NCBI RefSeq assembly: GCF_009834125.1
Contig: NZ_CP047146.1
Span: forward strand, 8,648,501 to 8,712,500
Source: Streptomyces sp. GS7
GTDB taxonomy: Bacteria > Actinomycetota > Actinomycetes > Streptomycetales > Streptomycetaceae
Direction of reading: 5' to 3'
DNA length: 64,000 nucleotides
Both the position numbers and the translations under genes were made by a program. The notes below the pieces were generated by a model. That model saw only the letters and a list, made by a program, of their open reading frames with translations, searched no databases and was not told the DNA's origin. How positions within the stretch are numbered: the stretch's first letter is position 1; the number at the start of each line of letters is the position of its first letter. This document shows positions 23,937 to 31,906 of this stretch, one piece after another.

Positions 23937-25112
23937 TCACGAGGTGAGTTCGCGCTCCAGCGGGGTGCGGTAGGCGGGGGTGAAGCGGCGCTCCCCGAGG
24001 AAGGCCGCCATCCGTTCTACCTCGGCCCCGATGGCCGTACGGGCCTCCCGGCCGGGGTCGGTGGCGAGCAGTCGCCAGGCCAGGGTGCCGTCCTTGCGCT
24101 GCGCCCAGCCGCCGACGATCCGGCCGTCCCACCACACGGTCGGGCCGATGTTGCCCATCCGGTCGAAGAGCGCGGCGACGTGGTCGGGATCGAGGTAGAA
24201 GCCGCGCTCCCGCCAGCCCATCGGGGTCGGGTCCAGCGCGGGCAGCAATACGGCCGACGGCTCCGGATCGGCCACCGGTGCGTCCAGGTCCTCGGCCAGT
24301 GCATAGCCGGTGATGCCGTCGTCCAGGCGGACCTCGACCGCCTGCGCAGCGGCCACGGCCTTGCGGGTCTCGGTGACCGTCCAGCCGGTCCACCACTTCA
24401 GGTCGGCGACCGTACCCGGCCCGAAGGCGCCCAGCCAGTGGCGGACCAGCTCGGCGCGGGCCAACGGGGCTGGCATGTCCGGCAGTTCGGGAGCGAGGGT
24501 CCAGGCGTGCTGGTTGCTGGTCCAGCCGCCGCGGCGGCTGCCGCGGGTCAGGTGGCCGTCGGCGGCCAGGGCGAAGAGCAGGTCGGTCGCGATGCTCCGG
24601 CGCGACTCGTACGGTTTGCCGGGCGAGACGACCAGCTGCCGGTCCAGGCCCGGGACGGCGGTGGCCAACTCCGCCGTGGTGGCCTCGCCCCGTTCCCGTA
24701 CGGCCTCCAGCGTGCTGCGGCTGACGTCCTCCAGCCAGGCGGCGTCGCCGTAGCCGTTCTGTTCGAGCTGACGCAGCAGACCCTTCATGCGGCCTGCGGC
24801 GTTCGGCCGGCCGACGGCGGCCAGCATCACGGGCGCCAGGGCGGTGGGAACGACGAAGAGGGTGCAGCGCATCGCTGTCATCCGCAACAGCGCCTCCCGC
24901 TCGTACAGTTCGCGTTCGATGGACTCGTGGCTGGGGCCGTCCATGCGGGCGGCGGCCGAAAAGTAGACCGTGGCGGCGTCGGTGGCGTGCAGGGCCAGCA
25001 CCGACTCGACCACCTCCCGCGTGGCCGTCGCTCTTCGGCTCGGGCCGGGCAGATGCCGTCGGGTCAGGCGGGCGCGACGCTGTGCGTCGGTAATGCGGGG
25101 AACGGTGTTCAT
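23937..25112 (-). CDS. HTH_42 family protein (AlkX/AlkZ-like)
   Basis: A 391-residue winged-helix protein of the YcaQ/AlkZ superfamily. Segments typical of the family are SVLALHATDAATVYFSAAAR, LRMTAMRCTLFVVP, LVRHWLGAFGPGTVADLKWW and GFYLDPDHVAALFD. Members include DNA glycosylases that unhook interstrand crosslinks and proteins protecting antibiotic producers. The catalytic Gln-x-Gln of AlkZ enzymes is replaced here by His-Ala-Thr, so glycosylase activity is doubtful and an AlkX-type DNA-binding role is possible. GTG/ATG overlap of four bases couples it to the upstream TetR gene. Confidence 0.82.
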   Translation of the reverse strand: MNTVPRITDAQRRARLTRRHLPGPSRRATATREVVESVLALHATDAATVYFSAAARMDGPSHESIERELYEREALLRMTAMRCTLFVVPTALAPVMLAAVGRPNAAGRMKGLLRQLEQNGYGDAAWLEDVSRSTLEAVRERGEATTAELATAVPGLDRQLVVSPGKPYESRRSIATDLLFALAADGHLTRGSRRGGWTSNQHAWTLAPELPDMPAPLARAELVRHWLGAFGPGTVADLKWWTGWTVTETRKAVAAAQAVEVRLDDGITGYALAEDLDAPVADPEPSAVLLPALDPTPMGWRERGFYLDPDHVAALFDRMGNIGPTVWWDGRIVGGWAQRKDGTLAWRLLATDPGREARTAIGAEVERMAAFLGERRFTPAYRTPLERELTS

Positions 25113-25735
25113 GCCTGTGCCTGTGGGGTGTTCTGGCCAGGGGCAGGGGTGGGGGCGGGCAGATTCGGGTTGGGGGTGAGGATGCGGCGCAGGATGTCCT
25201 CGACCTCCGCCCGAGTGGGCGGCGTGGTGCCGGCAAGGCCGCGCAGGGTCAGGCCGTTGGTGGCCACGGCCGCGGCGCGGGCGGTGAGCGGGTCCACGTA
25301 CGGCATTAGCGCATCGATGCTCAGCTCGATGAACCGGTCGGCGATCGGACGCAGTGCGGGCCGGCGCAGGGCCGCCAGGTACAGCTCGAACTCCATGACC
25401 TGGTTGTCGCGTTGGGGGCCGAAACAGCCCATGAGGGCATCGGTGAGCAGCACGGCGAGCTGCTCCGGGGTGAGCTCGGGACGCTGGGCGACCCAGTCGG
25501 CGAGATAGGCGGCGTAGCGGTCCACGGACCGCTGGAGGGCGGCCTGGATGAGATCGTCCTTGGTCGCGAAGTGGTAGGTCGTCGCGCCCAGCGGGACACC
25601 GGCCTGCTCGGCGACCGCCCGGTGGGTCAGCCCCTCGATGCCGCGCTCGGCGATGACCTTCTCGGTGGCGGTGGTGATCTCCGCTATCCGCCGCTTGGGG
25701 TCGTACCGCCGCTTCGTGGCGCCCTGCCCGGCCAT
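25109..25735 (-). CDS. TetR-family regulator
   Basis: A 208-residue regulator. The HTH occupies residues 18-64 (ITTATEKVIAERGIEGLTHR, then VAEQAGVPLGATTYHFATKD). The rest is an all-helical ligand domain ending in a Pro-rich tail. It is the first gene of an operon with the HTH_42 protein and probably represses itself through the palindrome TTGTGTACAA at 25,778. The effector is unknown. Confidence 0.88.
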   Translation of the reverse strand: MAGQGATKRRYDPKRRIAEITTATEKVIAERGIEGLTHRAVAEQAGVPLGATTYHFATKDDLIQAALQRSVDRYAAYLADWVAQRPELTPEQLAVLLTDALMGCFGPQRDNQVMEFELYLAALRRPALRPIADRFIELSIDALMPYVDPLTARAAAVATNGLTLRGLAGTTPPTRAEVEDILRRILTPNPNLPAPTPAPGQNTPQAQA

Positions 25736-26190
25736 GATCGTCCTCCCAGGTGTCTCACACGCATCGACGAATGTGACTTGTGTACAAAGGTATCAATTTC
25801 TCCCCGAAAGCGCCTGCAGGCTTCCGCCCCGCCGACATCACCATCCCGTTCACCTCGCATTTTTTCCGTTACTCCTCGTCATTTGAGCAGGTGAGACGGT
25901 TGATCGCATCGAGTCGTTTGCCCTATTTGCCAGTAACGCTCGACAGAGATGCTGCACGTATGTACTAATTAAGGGGCGCGGTTCCGCGGGCACCCCGCAG
26001 AACCTGAGAGCGCAGGGTTTCTCACCTGCGGCTACGCGCTCCAGCCCGCCCCACCGCCACAGGCGCTGTGACCTGGCGGCATCGCGCGGAGGCGATAGCG
26101 GCGAACCGCCGCAGCACCCGGCCCCGGCCTACGCGCCCCCACCTGACCACTCCTGCCATCCCGCCAACCCCGATCGGAGGGAAGCCCACC
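25736..26190. other. 455-base gap between TetR and VOC genes
   Basis: The AT-richer first part holds TTGTGTACAA (25,778-25,787), a likely TetR operator, just upstream of the TetR start. A hairpin-like CGCAGG...CCTGCG lies around 26,012-26,031. The remainder up to the ribosome binding site CGGAGGGAAG of the VOC gene shows nothing recognisable. Confidence 0.45.
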
Positions 26191-26625
26191 ATGATGAACA
26201 TCGCCCCCTGCCTGGCCGTGAAGGACCCCCTCGCCACCGCCGCCTTCTACCGGAAGCTCGGCTTCGGCGTCCTCGACACCGGCCCCCTCAACCCCGAACA
26301 CCCGCTGCTGATCATCACCCACGACGGCAAACCCGCCCTGATGGTCCAAACCGACACCAGCCTGCGCGAGCTGCTGCCCACCATGCAGCCCACCAACGGC
26401 TGCTCGGGCATCCACTACTTCACCGTCGCCGACTTCGACGCCACCATCGAACGCATCCGCCCCCACGTCGAGGTCGTCAAGGACACCGTCACCAACTACG
26501 ACCGCACCGGCCGCGAGTTCTTCTTCTGCGACCCCGACGGCTACATCCTCGGAATCTTCGGCCCCGACAACATCGACGACTTCCGACAGCAGACCGAAAC
26601 CGCGACCGCGACCGAAACCACCTGA
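26191..26625 (+). CDS. VOC-family protein
   Basis: A 144-residue VOC module: NIAPCLAVKDPLATAAFYRK at the start, GIHYFTVADFDATIERIRPH in the middle and FFFCDPDGYILGIFGP near residue 112. This is the bleomycin-resistance/dioxygenase fold with candidate metal ligands His and Glu poorly conserved. GGAGGGAAG precedes the ATG pair. The tail (TETATATETT) is low in complexity. It is followed after 13 bases by a second VOC gene, then by a reductase; the three probably form one transcript. Function unknown. Confidence 0.82.
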   Translation: MMNIAPCLAVKDPLATAAFYRKLGFGVLDTGPLNPEHPLLIITHDGKPALMVQTDTSLRELLPTMQPTNGCSGIHYFTVADFDATIERIRPHVEVVKDTVTNYDRTGREFFFCDPDGYILGIFGPDNIDDFRQQTETATATETT

Positions 26626-26638
26626 GGGCACCACCGCC

Positions 26639-27019
26639 ATGCACACTCCCGCCATCTCCGCCTGCCTCGGCGTCAACGACCTCGACGAGACCATCGCCTA
26701 CTACGAGAAGCTCGGCTTCCAGGCCCTCCCCGCCCCGCCCCACGCCTACATCCGCGTGCTGACCTACGGCGGCGAATTCGCCTTCATGCTCCAGCAGACC
26801 AAGCTGCTCGGCATCTGGCTGCCGCCCCTCAAGGACACCCCACCCGGCTGCTGCGGCATGCACTACCTCGCCGTCGACGACTTCGACGCCTGGGTCGAGC
26901 AACACGCCGCCCACGTCGACGTCGTCAAGGGTCCAGTCGACGCCGGAGGCCACCAGGCCCTCTACTTCCGCGACCTGAACGGCTACCTCATCGGCGTCAC
27001 CCAGAAGACCCAGCACTGA
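26639..27019 (+). CDS. VOC-family protein
   Basis: A 126-residue VOC module (SACLGVNDLDETIAYYEKLG, GMHYLAVDDFDAWVEQHAAH, FRDLNGYLIGVTQ). It is related to the protein encoded just upstream, with the same DFDA segment in the middle strand-helix, so the pair probably arose by duplication and may act as a heterodimer. GAGGGCACC precedes the ATG by about ten bases. Substrate unknown. Confidence 0.82.
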   Translation: MHTPAISACLGVNDLDETIAYYEKLGFQALPAPPHAYIRVLTYGGEFAFMLQQTKLLGIWLPPLKDTPPGCCGMHYLAVDDFDAWVEQHAAHVDVVKGPVDAGGHQALYFRDLNGYLIGVTQKTQH

Positions 27020-27077
27020 CCACCCGGCCCTCCCCGGGAAGCCATCCCCCCAACCCCACACAGCAAGGAGCCACCCC

Positions 27078-27794
27078 ATGAAGATCGCAGTTCTCGGCAC
27101 CGGCGGCGGAGGCCGCGCGCACGCCGCCAAGCTCGCTGAGCTCGGCCACAAGGTCCACGTCGGCACCCGCGACCCCGAGGCCACCCTCGCCCGCACCGAG
27201 CCCGACATGATGGGCAACCCGCCCTACAAGCAGTGGCTCGCCGACCACCCCGGCATCCAGCTCCACACCTTCGCCGACGCAGCGGCCGCCGCCGACGACA
27301 TCGTCATCAACGGCATCGACGGCCACAACGCCGTCACCGCCCTCACCGCCATCGCCGACCAACTGGCCGGCAAAACCCTCATCGACTACGCCGTCCCCTA
27401 CCTCTACGGCGCCGAGACGGAGCACCCCTGGCCCACCCCCTGGGGCAGCATGCCGAAGCTCGACCCCTGCGACACCGACAGCCTGGCCGAGCAGATCCAG
27501 CGCGCCCTGCCCCGGACCAAGGTCGTGAAGTCCTTCGTCACCCAGGAACAGGACACCGTCGTCAACCCCCAGGCCATCGGCGGCGGCGACCACACCATGT
27601 TCGTCGCCTCCGACCACGCCGACGCCAAGCAGACCGCCACCGACCTCCTGAAGTCCTACGGCTGGACCGACATCCTCGACCTCGGCGGCCTCGTCACCGC
27701 CCGGGGCATGGAGATGTACGCCCACATGCACGGCGCCATCGGCCTGGCCCTCGGCCTTGGCAACCACTTCGGCGTCAAGATCGTCCGCCGCTGA
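27078..27794 (+). CDS. F420H2:NADP-reductase-like protein
   Basis: A 238-residue protein with an N-terminal dinucleotide fold (MKIAVLGTGGGGRAHAAKLA) and the layout of NADPH-dependent F420 reductases and related NAD-binding proteins: LIDYAVPYLYG-containing core and a C-terminal helical region (ARGMEMYAHMHGAIGLALG). AAGGAG lies nine bases before the ATG. It is the last gene before the element's right end and follows two VOC genes. Coenzyme preference cannot be read from sequence. Confidence 0.8.
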   Translation: MKIAVLGTGGGGRAHAAKLAELGHKVHVGTRDPEATLARTEPDMMGNPPYKQWLADHPGIQLHTFADAAAAADDIVINGIDGHNAVTALTAIADQLAGKTLIDYAVPYLYGAETEHPWPTPWGSMPKLDPCDTDSLAEQIQRALPRTKVVKSFVTQEQDTVVNPQAIGGGDHTMFVASDHADAKQTATDLLKSYGWTDILDLGGLVTARGMEMYAHMHGAIGLALGLGNHFGVKIVRR

Positions 27795-28090
27795 CCCGCT
27801 GGGCGCACCCGGCAACCACCGTGAGTCGGCGTCGACTGCGGACGGAATCGAGGTCCGTTCACCGCCCGCGAGGAAGCATTGCCTTGACTTCGCCGAGGCT
27901 CGCCTTACCGTCATGAGCGAATCAAGATGTACGCCCTCGGTCGGCATGGGAGGCCACGGGCCCTTCTGGGAGCCATCTGGGAGCCGACCCGCTCCCGAAA
28001 ACCCTTCGACACCGCCCGAGACCAACCGGCACCACACCTCTGACCTGGGAAAACATCATCCCCGCAGGCAAGATCAGTCTCCGAACCTCA
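27795..28090. other. Right end of the element: promoter-like and arm-type repeats
   Basis: No convincing gene. TTGACT (27,884) and TACCGT (27,906) 16 bases apart look like a rightward promoter. The paired GGGAG repeats at 27,964-27,985 look like integrase arm sites and are described separately. Confidence 0.4.
27964..27985. repeat. Direct repeat, candidate integrase arm-binding site (left of att)
   Basis: TCTGGGAGCC occurs twice with an 11-base period, GGGAG starting at 27,968 and 27,979. A comparable pair with the same period lies on the other side of the att core at 28,203. Tandem GGGAG motifs near att are expected of tyrosine-recombinase arm sites. Confidence 0.5.
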
Positions 28091-28133
28091 TTCGGGACGA
28101 AGAGGTCGTGGGTTCAAATCCCGCCACCCCGAC
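28091..28133 (+). mobile_element. attR: att site: 3' part of tRNA-Pro(CGG)
   Basis: TTCGGGACGAAGAGG opens a segment matching a tRNA-Pro from the anticodon loop (TTCGGGA, anticodon CGG) through the T-arm (GTGGG TTCAAAT CCCGC) and the acceptor strand CACCCCGA. The sequence before it does not form the 5' half of a tRNA, so this is an att copy and not a gene. The intact tRNA should lie left of the window beyond the integrase. The element thus spans at least 28.1 kb. Confidence 0.82.
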
Positions 28134-28147
28134 TGAAGGAACACCAG

Positions 28148-28186
28148 GTCAGGGGCCTGATCCGCTTAGCGGGTCGGGCCCCTGAC
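28148..28186 (+). terminator. Long hairpin behind the tRNA-Pro fragment
   Basis: GTCAGGGGCCTGATCCGC, loop TTA, then GCGGGTCG and GGCCCCTGAC form an 18-bp RNA stem with two G-U pairs. It starts 14 bases after the tRNA end, so it is probably the tRNA's native terminator left on the chromosomal side. A near-copy is at 46,501. Confidence 0.7.
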
Positions 28187-28202
28187 TCGTTCCCGGAGAT
28201 CG

Positions 28203-28224
28203 TTTGGGAGAAATCCGGGAGAAG
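28203..28224. repeat. Direct repeat, candidate integrase arm-binding site (right of att)
   Basis: TTTGGGAGAAATCCGGGAGAAG has GGGAG at 28,206 and 28,217, again with an 11-base period. It lies on the side that should be plain chromosome, which suggests the remains of another element beyond this att site. Confidence 0.45.
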
Positions 28225-28511
28225 ATCTTGGTTCGCTCCTCCCGAGCGGCGACCCGGCGCCTCGTTGTGAGGCACGCCATAGGCCGGCTCGCGACCCTCG
28301 CCTCCGCGAATCCGAGGTGGCGCCCAGCCAGCGCCTCGAACTCGGCAACACCGCAGACCACTGAGCCTGCAGCAACCGGCGGCCTCCACCTCGACCAGCC
28401 AACTCCGCGCCGTGCAGGGCTCCTTCGCCGCAGCGCAATCGGAATCGACAGGGCCCCACACGGGTCACGCGCCTGGAGATCCCGATTCCGCGCGGGCTAG
28501 GATCCCGACAC

Positions 28512-28632
28512 ATGGTCAGTCGTCCCGCGAATCTCCATGAGCACGCTCGCGCACATGCCCTCGCGCAGCGCGTGCGTGGGCTCCGCGAGGATCGCGGTTG
28601 GACGCGCGAGCGCCTCGCCAAGGAAGCCGCCG
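28512..28632 (+). pseudogene. XRE regulator 5' fragment
   Basis: Encodes LAQRVRGLREDRGWTRERLA and a few more residues, the first two helices of a Cro/C1-type HTH. The reading then runs directly into relaxase-derived sequence near 28,631, in a different context. It is a broken gene at a deletion junction. Confidence 0.55.
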
Positions 28633-28858
28633 CATCAGGCTCTCGTCCGCCTGCAGGCCGCGTACGCACAGACCGCCGAACCGGTCCTGGCCGTCCTCGC
28701 GCGCCGCACCCGCGTCCTCCAGATCATGCGCCGACGCCCGCAACCCCGCCCGTGCACTGACCTGGCGCGTCCGCCGCCTCGGCGAACGCCACGCCCCCAG
28801 CCCTCGGGCTCAAGCAGCGAGGGCCCGCAGCAGCCGAGGAGCGCAGCCGCATCTCGCT
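28631..28858 (+). pseudogene. Relaxase C-terminal remnant of a second element
   Basis: Two blocks match the intact relaxase. HQALVRLQAAYAQTAEPV (28,631 on) matches QQALVHLHTAYAQVAEPV, whose DNA is near 8,062. DARNPARALTWRVRRLGERH with APSP following matches the DNA at 8,321-8,400. The blocks are in different frames, and about 170 bases between them are missing relative to the intact gene. This is a decayed relaxase from a related element, not part of the intact one. Confidence 0.78.
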
Positions 28859-28941
28859 CCGCCGCAGCCTCGAATGGCCGCCACCCAGGGCACGCCCGGG
28901 CCAAGCCGACGCAGTACGCGCCGCTGAACCCAACGACCACT

Positions 28942-29154
28942 GCCGCTGTGGCTGGCAGCCAACTGACGGACGAGGCTCGGGAGTTCATGGGACCGCACCT
29001 GCCGATCGGCGAGTACGGCCTGTACCCCAAGCGGTTGCGGCAACAGTTCGAGGGCGTGATCTGGCGGTTCGAGACCGGCGGGCAGTGGAGGGAGGTGTTG
29101 GCGGCAGGCGCCGGTGAAGCAGGATGGGACAAGGATGTGCGGAGTAGCTCGTAG
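28942..29154 (+). pseudogene. IS5-type transposase 5' remnant
   Basis: LTDEAREFMGPHLPIGEYG, then YPKRLRQQFEGVIWRFETGG with QWREV following, are the start of an IS5-group (DUF4096-type) transposase. The frame then diverges (LAAGAGEAGWDKD) and stops at 29,154. The catalytic DDE region is absent. I see no terminal inverted repeats. Confidence 0.72.
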
Positions 29155-29155
29155 T

Positions 29156-29644
29156 TCACACCCTGAGAGCTCGCACGGCTGCCCTCATCTCATGCTCGGG
29201 TCCCCGGGATGTGTCCGGGTGGCTGCACAGGAAGAGCCCGGCGCTGAGCAGGACGAGGTTCTTGACGACGAATTCGCCAGTCAAGGTCAGCTGCCATGGG
29301 TTGGCGTGCAGGAAGGCGATTCCGGGGAGAAAGACCAGAACGCTGAAGGTGCTGAACATGTGGGCGGCGAACAGGGGAAGCAGCCACTTGAGGCGGCGTC
29401 CGGACAGGAACCAGAGACCTACGACGATTTCCAGGATGCCCACCGCAGACACGAACCAGGTCGGGGTGGTGAACGGCACGGCATCGCGAACGAGCTTGCC
29501 CACGGGGGTGCAGTCAGCTGCCTTGAGGGCCCCGAACCATACGTAGACGGTCCCGAGGGACAAGCGCAGAGCAAGAAGTCCATGACGGTTGAGCTGGCGC
29601 AGAGCGAAGGTGAGTGACGGCGTACTTCTTCTCGATTTCGGCAT
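29156..29644 (-). CDS. DoxX-like membrane protein
   Basis: A 162-residue protein with four hydrophobic segments: LLALRLSLGTVYVWFGALKA (near residue 24), TWFVSAVGILEIVVGLWFL, LLPLFAAHMFSTFSVLVFLP and VVKNLVLLSAGLFL. Length and pattern match DoxX/DUF417-type four-helix proteins. ATG at 29,644 has GAAGGCGA about nine bases before. An overlapping 57-codon frame starting at 29,687 (MAKPSVKILEGES) has its own ribosome binding site but resembles nothing I know. It lies on the far side of the insertion scar, so it is probably chromosomal. Confidence 0.8.
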   Translation of the reverse strand: MPKSRRSTPSLTFALRQLNRHGLLALRLSLGTVYVWFGALKAADCTPVGKLVRDAVPFTTPTWFVSAVGILEIVVGLWFLSGRRLKWLLPLFAAHMFSTFSVLVFLPGIAFLHANPWQLTLTGEFVVKNLVLLSAGLFLCSHPDTSRGPEHEMRAAVRALRV

Positions 29645-29920
29645 CTAGCGATTCGCCTTCCAAGATCTTCACAGACGGTTTCGCCATGCGAGTCCCCCAA
29701 AGGAGTCGCCATGGCGCACAACCGGCGAATGTTCCCGGCCTGAAGGTTCTGGGCCTTCGGCTACCGCCGCCAACCCAGACTTGCCGATCGAAACCGCGAT
29801 GATGGTTCGATCCGGCAGTGGTCCTGGTGCTGCCCCAGCTGTCAGCTGGCATTGAGCCGGCGCGCGGACATCCGCGCACGTCGGCGATCCGCCCGTCGAC
29901 CCGCGTGCGGGGACGAGGGG

Positions 29921-30574
29921 TCAGCAGCAGACCGGAAGTACCGGAGGACCCCTGCGGAGGACGGCGTATCGCAGCGGCCACGCGCACAGCCGCCGAACGG
30001 GACCGTAGACGGCCCCGGGACGTACGGGGGAGGCCGGGCCGACGTAGGCGAAGGACCGCCGAGCACGCCGCAGCGGCGCGAAGACACAGGCGGCCAACGA
30101 CCGGCCCAGGCGGAACGCCGCCGCCTCACCGCACCACAGCCACAACCCGCAGATCAGCGCGGCCAGGCCATGCGCGAGCCCCATACCGAGGGACCAGGAG
30201 TGTCCGGTGGCCGCCATGCCCACGGAGCCGGACATCCCGTCCATGCCACCCATGCCGTCGTGCGCGGCCATCGGTACAGACATCGCGGATGCCGTCGGCG
30301 ACTGCGACAGGCTGAACACCGTGTGCAGCACGGACTGCGCAGCCACGGCGGAGCCGGTGACCACCAGTGCGCCGCGCTCCCGTCCGGTGAGCCACCACGC
30401 GCCCACCGTGGTCGCGGCGAACGCGTACGCCACCGCCCACACGGACACGGTCTGACCGGACATCAGCGCGTGCCCCAGAGCCGACGCCACCACACACACC
30501 GCCGCGAAGACCGCAGCACGTGCGAGGCGGAAACCAGGCCCAGGGGTCACGGCCGCCAGCGTAGTACCAGCCAC
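29921..30574 (-). CDS. Met/His-rich membrane protein, paralogue A
   Basis: A 217-residue protein with an N-terminal helix pair (FRLARAAVFAAVCVVASALG, then VWAVAYAFAATTVGAWWLTG). A third and fourth hydrophobic region flank a Met/Gly/His-rich loop (MAAHDGMGGMDGMSGSVGMA), and the basic tail ends RYAVLRRGPPVLP. It belongs to a set of four paralogues in this locus (also 32,285, 34,281 and 35,371). All share the RAAVFAAVC-like first helix and the RRGPP tail. The Met-rich loop suggests copper binding, and a YcnI gene sits among them. Family name unknown to me. GTG start at 30,574. Confidence 0.75.
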   Translation of the reverse strand: MAGTTLAAVTPGPGFRLARAAVFAAVCVVASALGHALMSGQTVSVWAVAYAFAATTVGAWWLTGRERGALVVTGSAVAAQSVLHTVFSLSQSPTASAMSVPMAAHDGMGGMDGMSGSVGMAATGHSWSLGMGLAHGLAALICGLWLWCGEAAAFRLGRSLAACVFAPLRRARRSFAYVGPASPVRPGAVYGPVRRLCAWPLRYAVLRRGPPVLPVCC

Positions 30575-30777
30575 CCACGCAAACGGGATCTAGACGGTGT
30601 ATTTCCGTATTTTTTTGATAGATCCGGGCAAGCGCACACCGCCGTCGCACTCACGGCCGTCGGCGGGTGACCTGCACGGCCGTCCAGAACGTCCACCTCA
30701 CGCCATCACGCGCGCCATGAGTCCCGCCGTGACACCGGCGTCGCACTCTCGCTGCCGAGCCGCCCACACCAGACTCA

Positions 30778-31043
30778 CTGACCGTCACACTCGGCGTCGG
30801 GGCGTCGCTCTTCGACGACCGCTTCGGACTGGCCGGGCACAAGCCGCGGCATCTCAAGCGCATGCCGTCGTTCCCCGACGACCGGCTGGACCCGGCGCGC
30901 TTCAGCGGCGGCTGCGGCACGAACCGCTGACCCGGTTCGTCACTCCGCGAGGCGGCGGCTACTTCTTCGCCCTGCCCGGCGTACGCGACAAGGACGCCTG
31001 GTTCGGCTCCCGGCTGATGCAGAACACCCGCCAGGTGTATTGA
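30778..31043 (+). pseudogene. DyP-type peroxidase (EfeB-like) remnant
   Basis: Two out-of-frame pieces of a dye-decolorizing peroxidase: [20 protein letters not shown] with [20 protein letters not shown] (30,781-30,910), and [20 protein letters not shown] in another frame ending near 31,043. The latter is the C-terminal strand of such enzymes. The heme-binding middle is gone. It is on the opposite strand to all its neighbours. Confidence 0.78.
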
Positions 31044-31285
31044 TCACGAGCGTGTCAACAGTTCTGCGATGCATCCCATGTGGACACCACACCCGACAGC
31101 CGGAAGAGCGCCGCCCGGCCCCTGACGGGCCCGCCCTCTCCGTCAGTTCCGGACAGGGCATGGCTGCGCCCGCCCGGCGACGGCAGTGCCTCCTCGGGGT
31201 TGCCGGTACGCCGGCCCGGACGGGTGCTCTCCGCCCTATGGGGCGGCGTACCGGCAACCCCGTGATCACTCGGAACCGGAGCCGC

Positions 31286-31906
31286 TCACGCCGCGACTGC
31301 CTGGGGGACTCCACCGCAGGTCTCGGCAGCTCTCAGCCAGCCGGTGAGGTCGGCGCGGGCGCGGGCCACCCGCGAGCGCACCGTGCCGATCGGACAGCCC
31401 ACGACCGCCGCGGCGTCCGCGTACGGCATCCCGACCAGCTGTGTGAGCACGAATGCCTCACGCCGCTCGCCGTCCAGCGCGTCGACCAGCTCGGTCAGCG
31501 CCAGTCCGTCGTCGAAGCCCGGCAGTCCGCTGGGCTGCCGGGATTCCGCGACCGCCTGCCAGTCCTCGACGTCGGCGATGCGCGGGCGGGCGGCGGCGGA
31601 CCGGTAGCGGTCGATCACCACACGGCGGGCGATCGACAGCAGCCAGGTGCGGGCGCCGGAGCGTCCGGCGAATCGCGGCAGGCCGGTGAGGGCGCGCAGG
31701 AACGTCTCCTGGGCGAGGTCGTCGGCGCTGTGCGTGTCGCCGCTCAGGCGCGCCACGAACCTCCACACATCGCGGTGGGAGGCGCGGACGAAGCGCTCGA
31801 CGGCGACCGGGTCGCCGTCCCGCGCGGCCAGCGCCAAGCTGGTCAGTTGCTCATTGTCGACTGCGGTCCGATTGCCACGGGTCGGACCCATGAGGGCAGG
31901 AATCAT
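31286..31906 (-). CDS. ECF RNA polymerase sigma factor
   Basis: A 206-residue group IV sigma factor. Region 2 is AVERFVRASHRDVWRFVARL to DDLAQETFLRAL (residues about 30-70), with the -10-reading RARTWLLSIARRVVIDRYRS helix. Region 4 is REAFVLTQLVGMPYADAAAV then GTVRSRVARARADL. ATG at 31,906 has GAAGGA nine bases upstream; ATG 31,891 is an alternative. No anti-sigma gene with a clear zinc motif adjoins it; membrane paralogues A and B flank it. It may control the metal locus, which is inference from position. Confidence 0.9.
   Translation of the reverse strand: MIPALMGPTRGNRTAVDNEQLTSLALAARDGDPVAVERFVRASHRDVWRFVARLSGDTHSADDLAQETFLRALTGLPRFAGRSGARTWLLSIARRVVIDRYRSAAARPRIADVEDWQAVAESRQPSGLPGFDDGLALTELVDALDGERREAFVLTQLVGMPYADAAAVVGCPIGTVRSRVARARADLTGWLRAAETCGGVPQAVAA

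Noticed and set aside
28020..28133. A complete tRNA-Pro gene
   Set aside because: Only the anticodon loop, T-arm and 3' acceptor strand match. The preceding bases cannot supply the CGGGGTG acceptor strand or D-arm.
27906..28185. A leaderless gene starting MSESRCTPSVGMGG across the att site
   Set aside because: The ATG is only two bases from the -10-like hexamer, the frame runs through the tRNA fragment, and the product has no recognisable fold.
29514..29687. A 57-residue gene starting MAKPSVKILEGES
   Set aside because: The ribosome binding site is good, but the frame overlaps 131 bases of DoxX and matches no family; kept only as a remark under DoxX.
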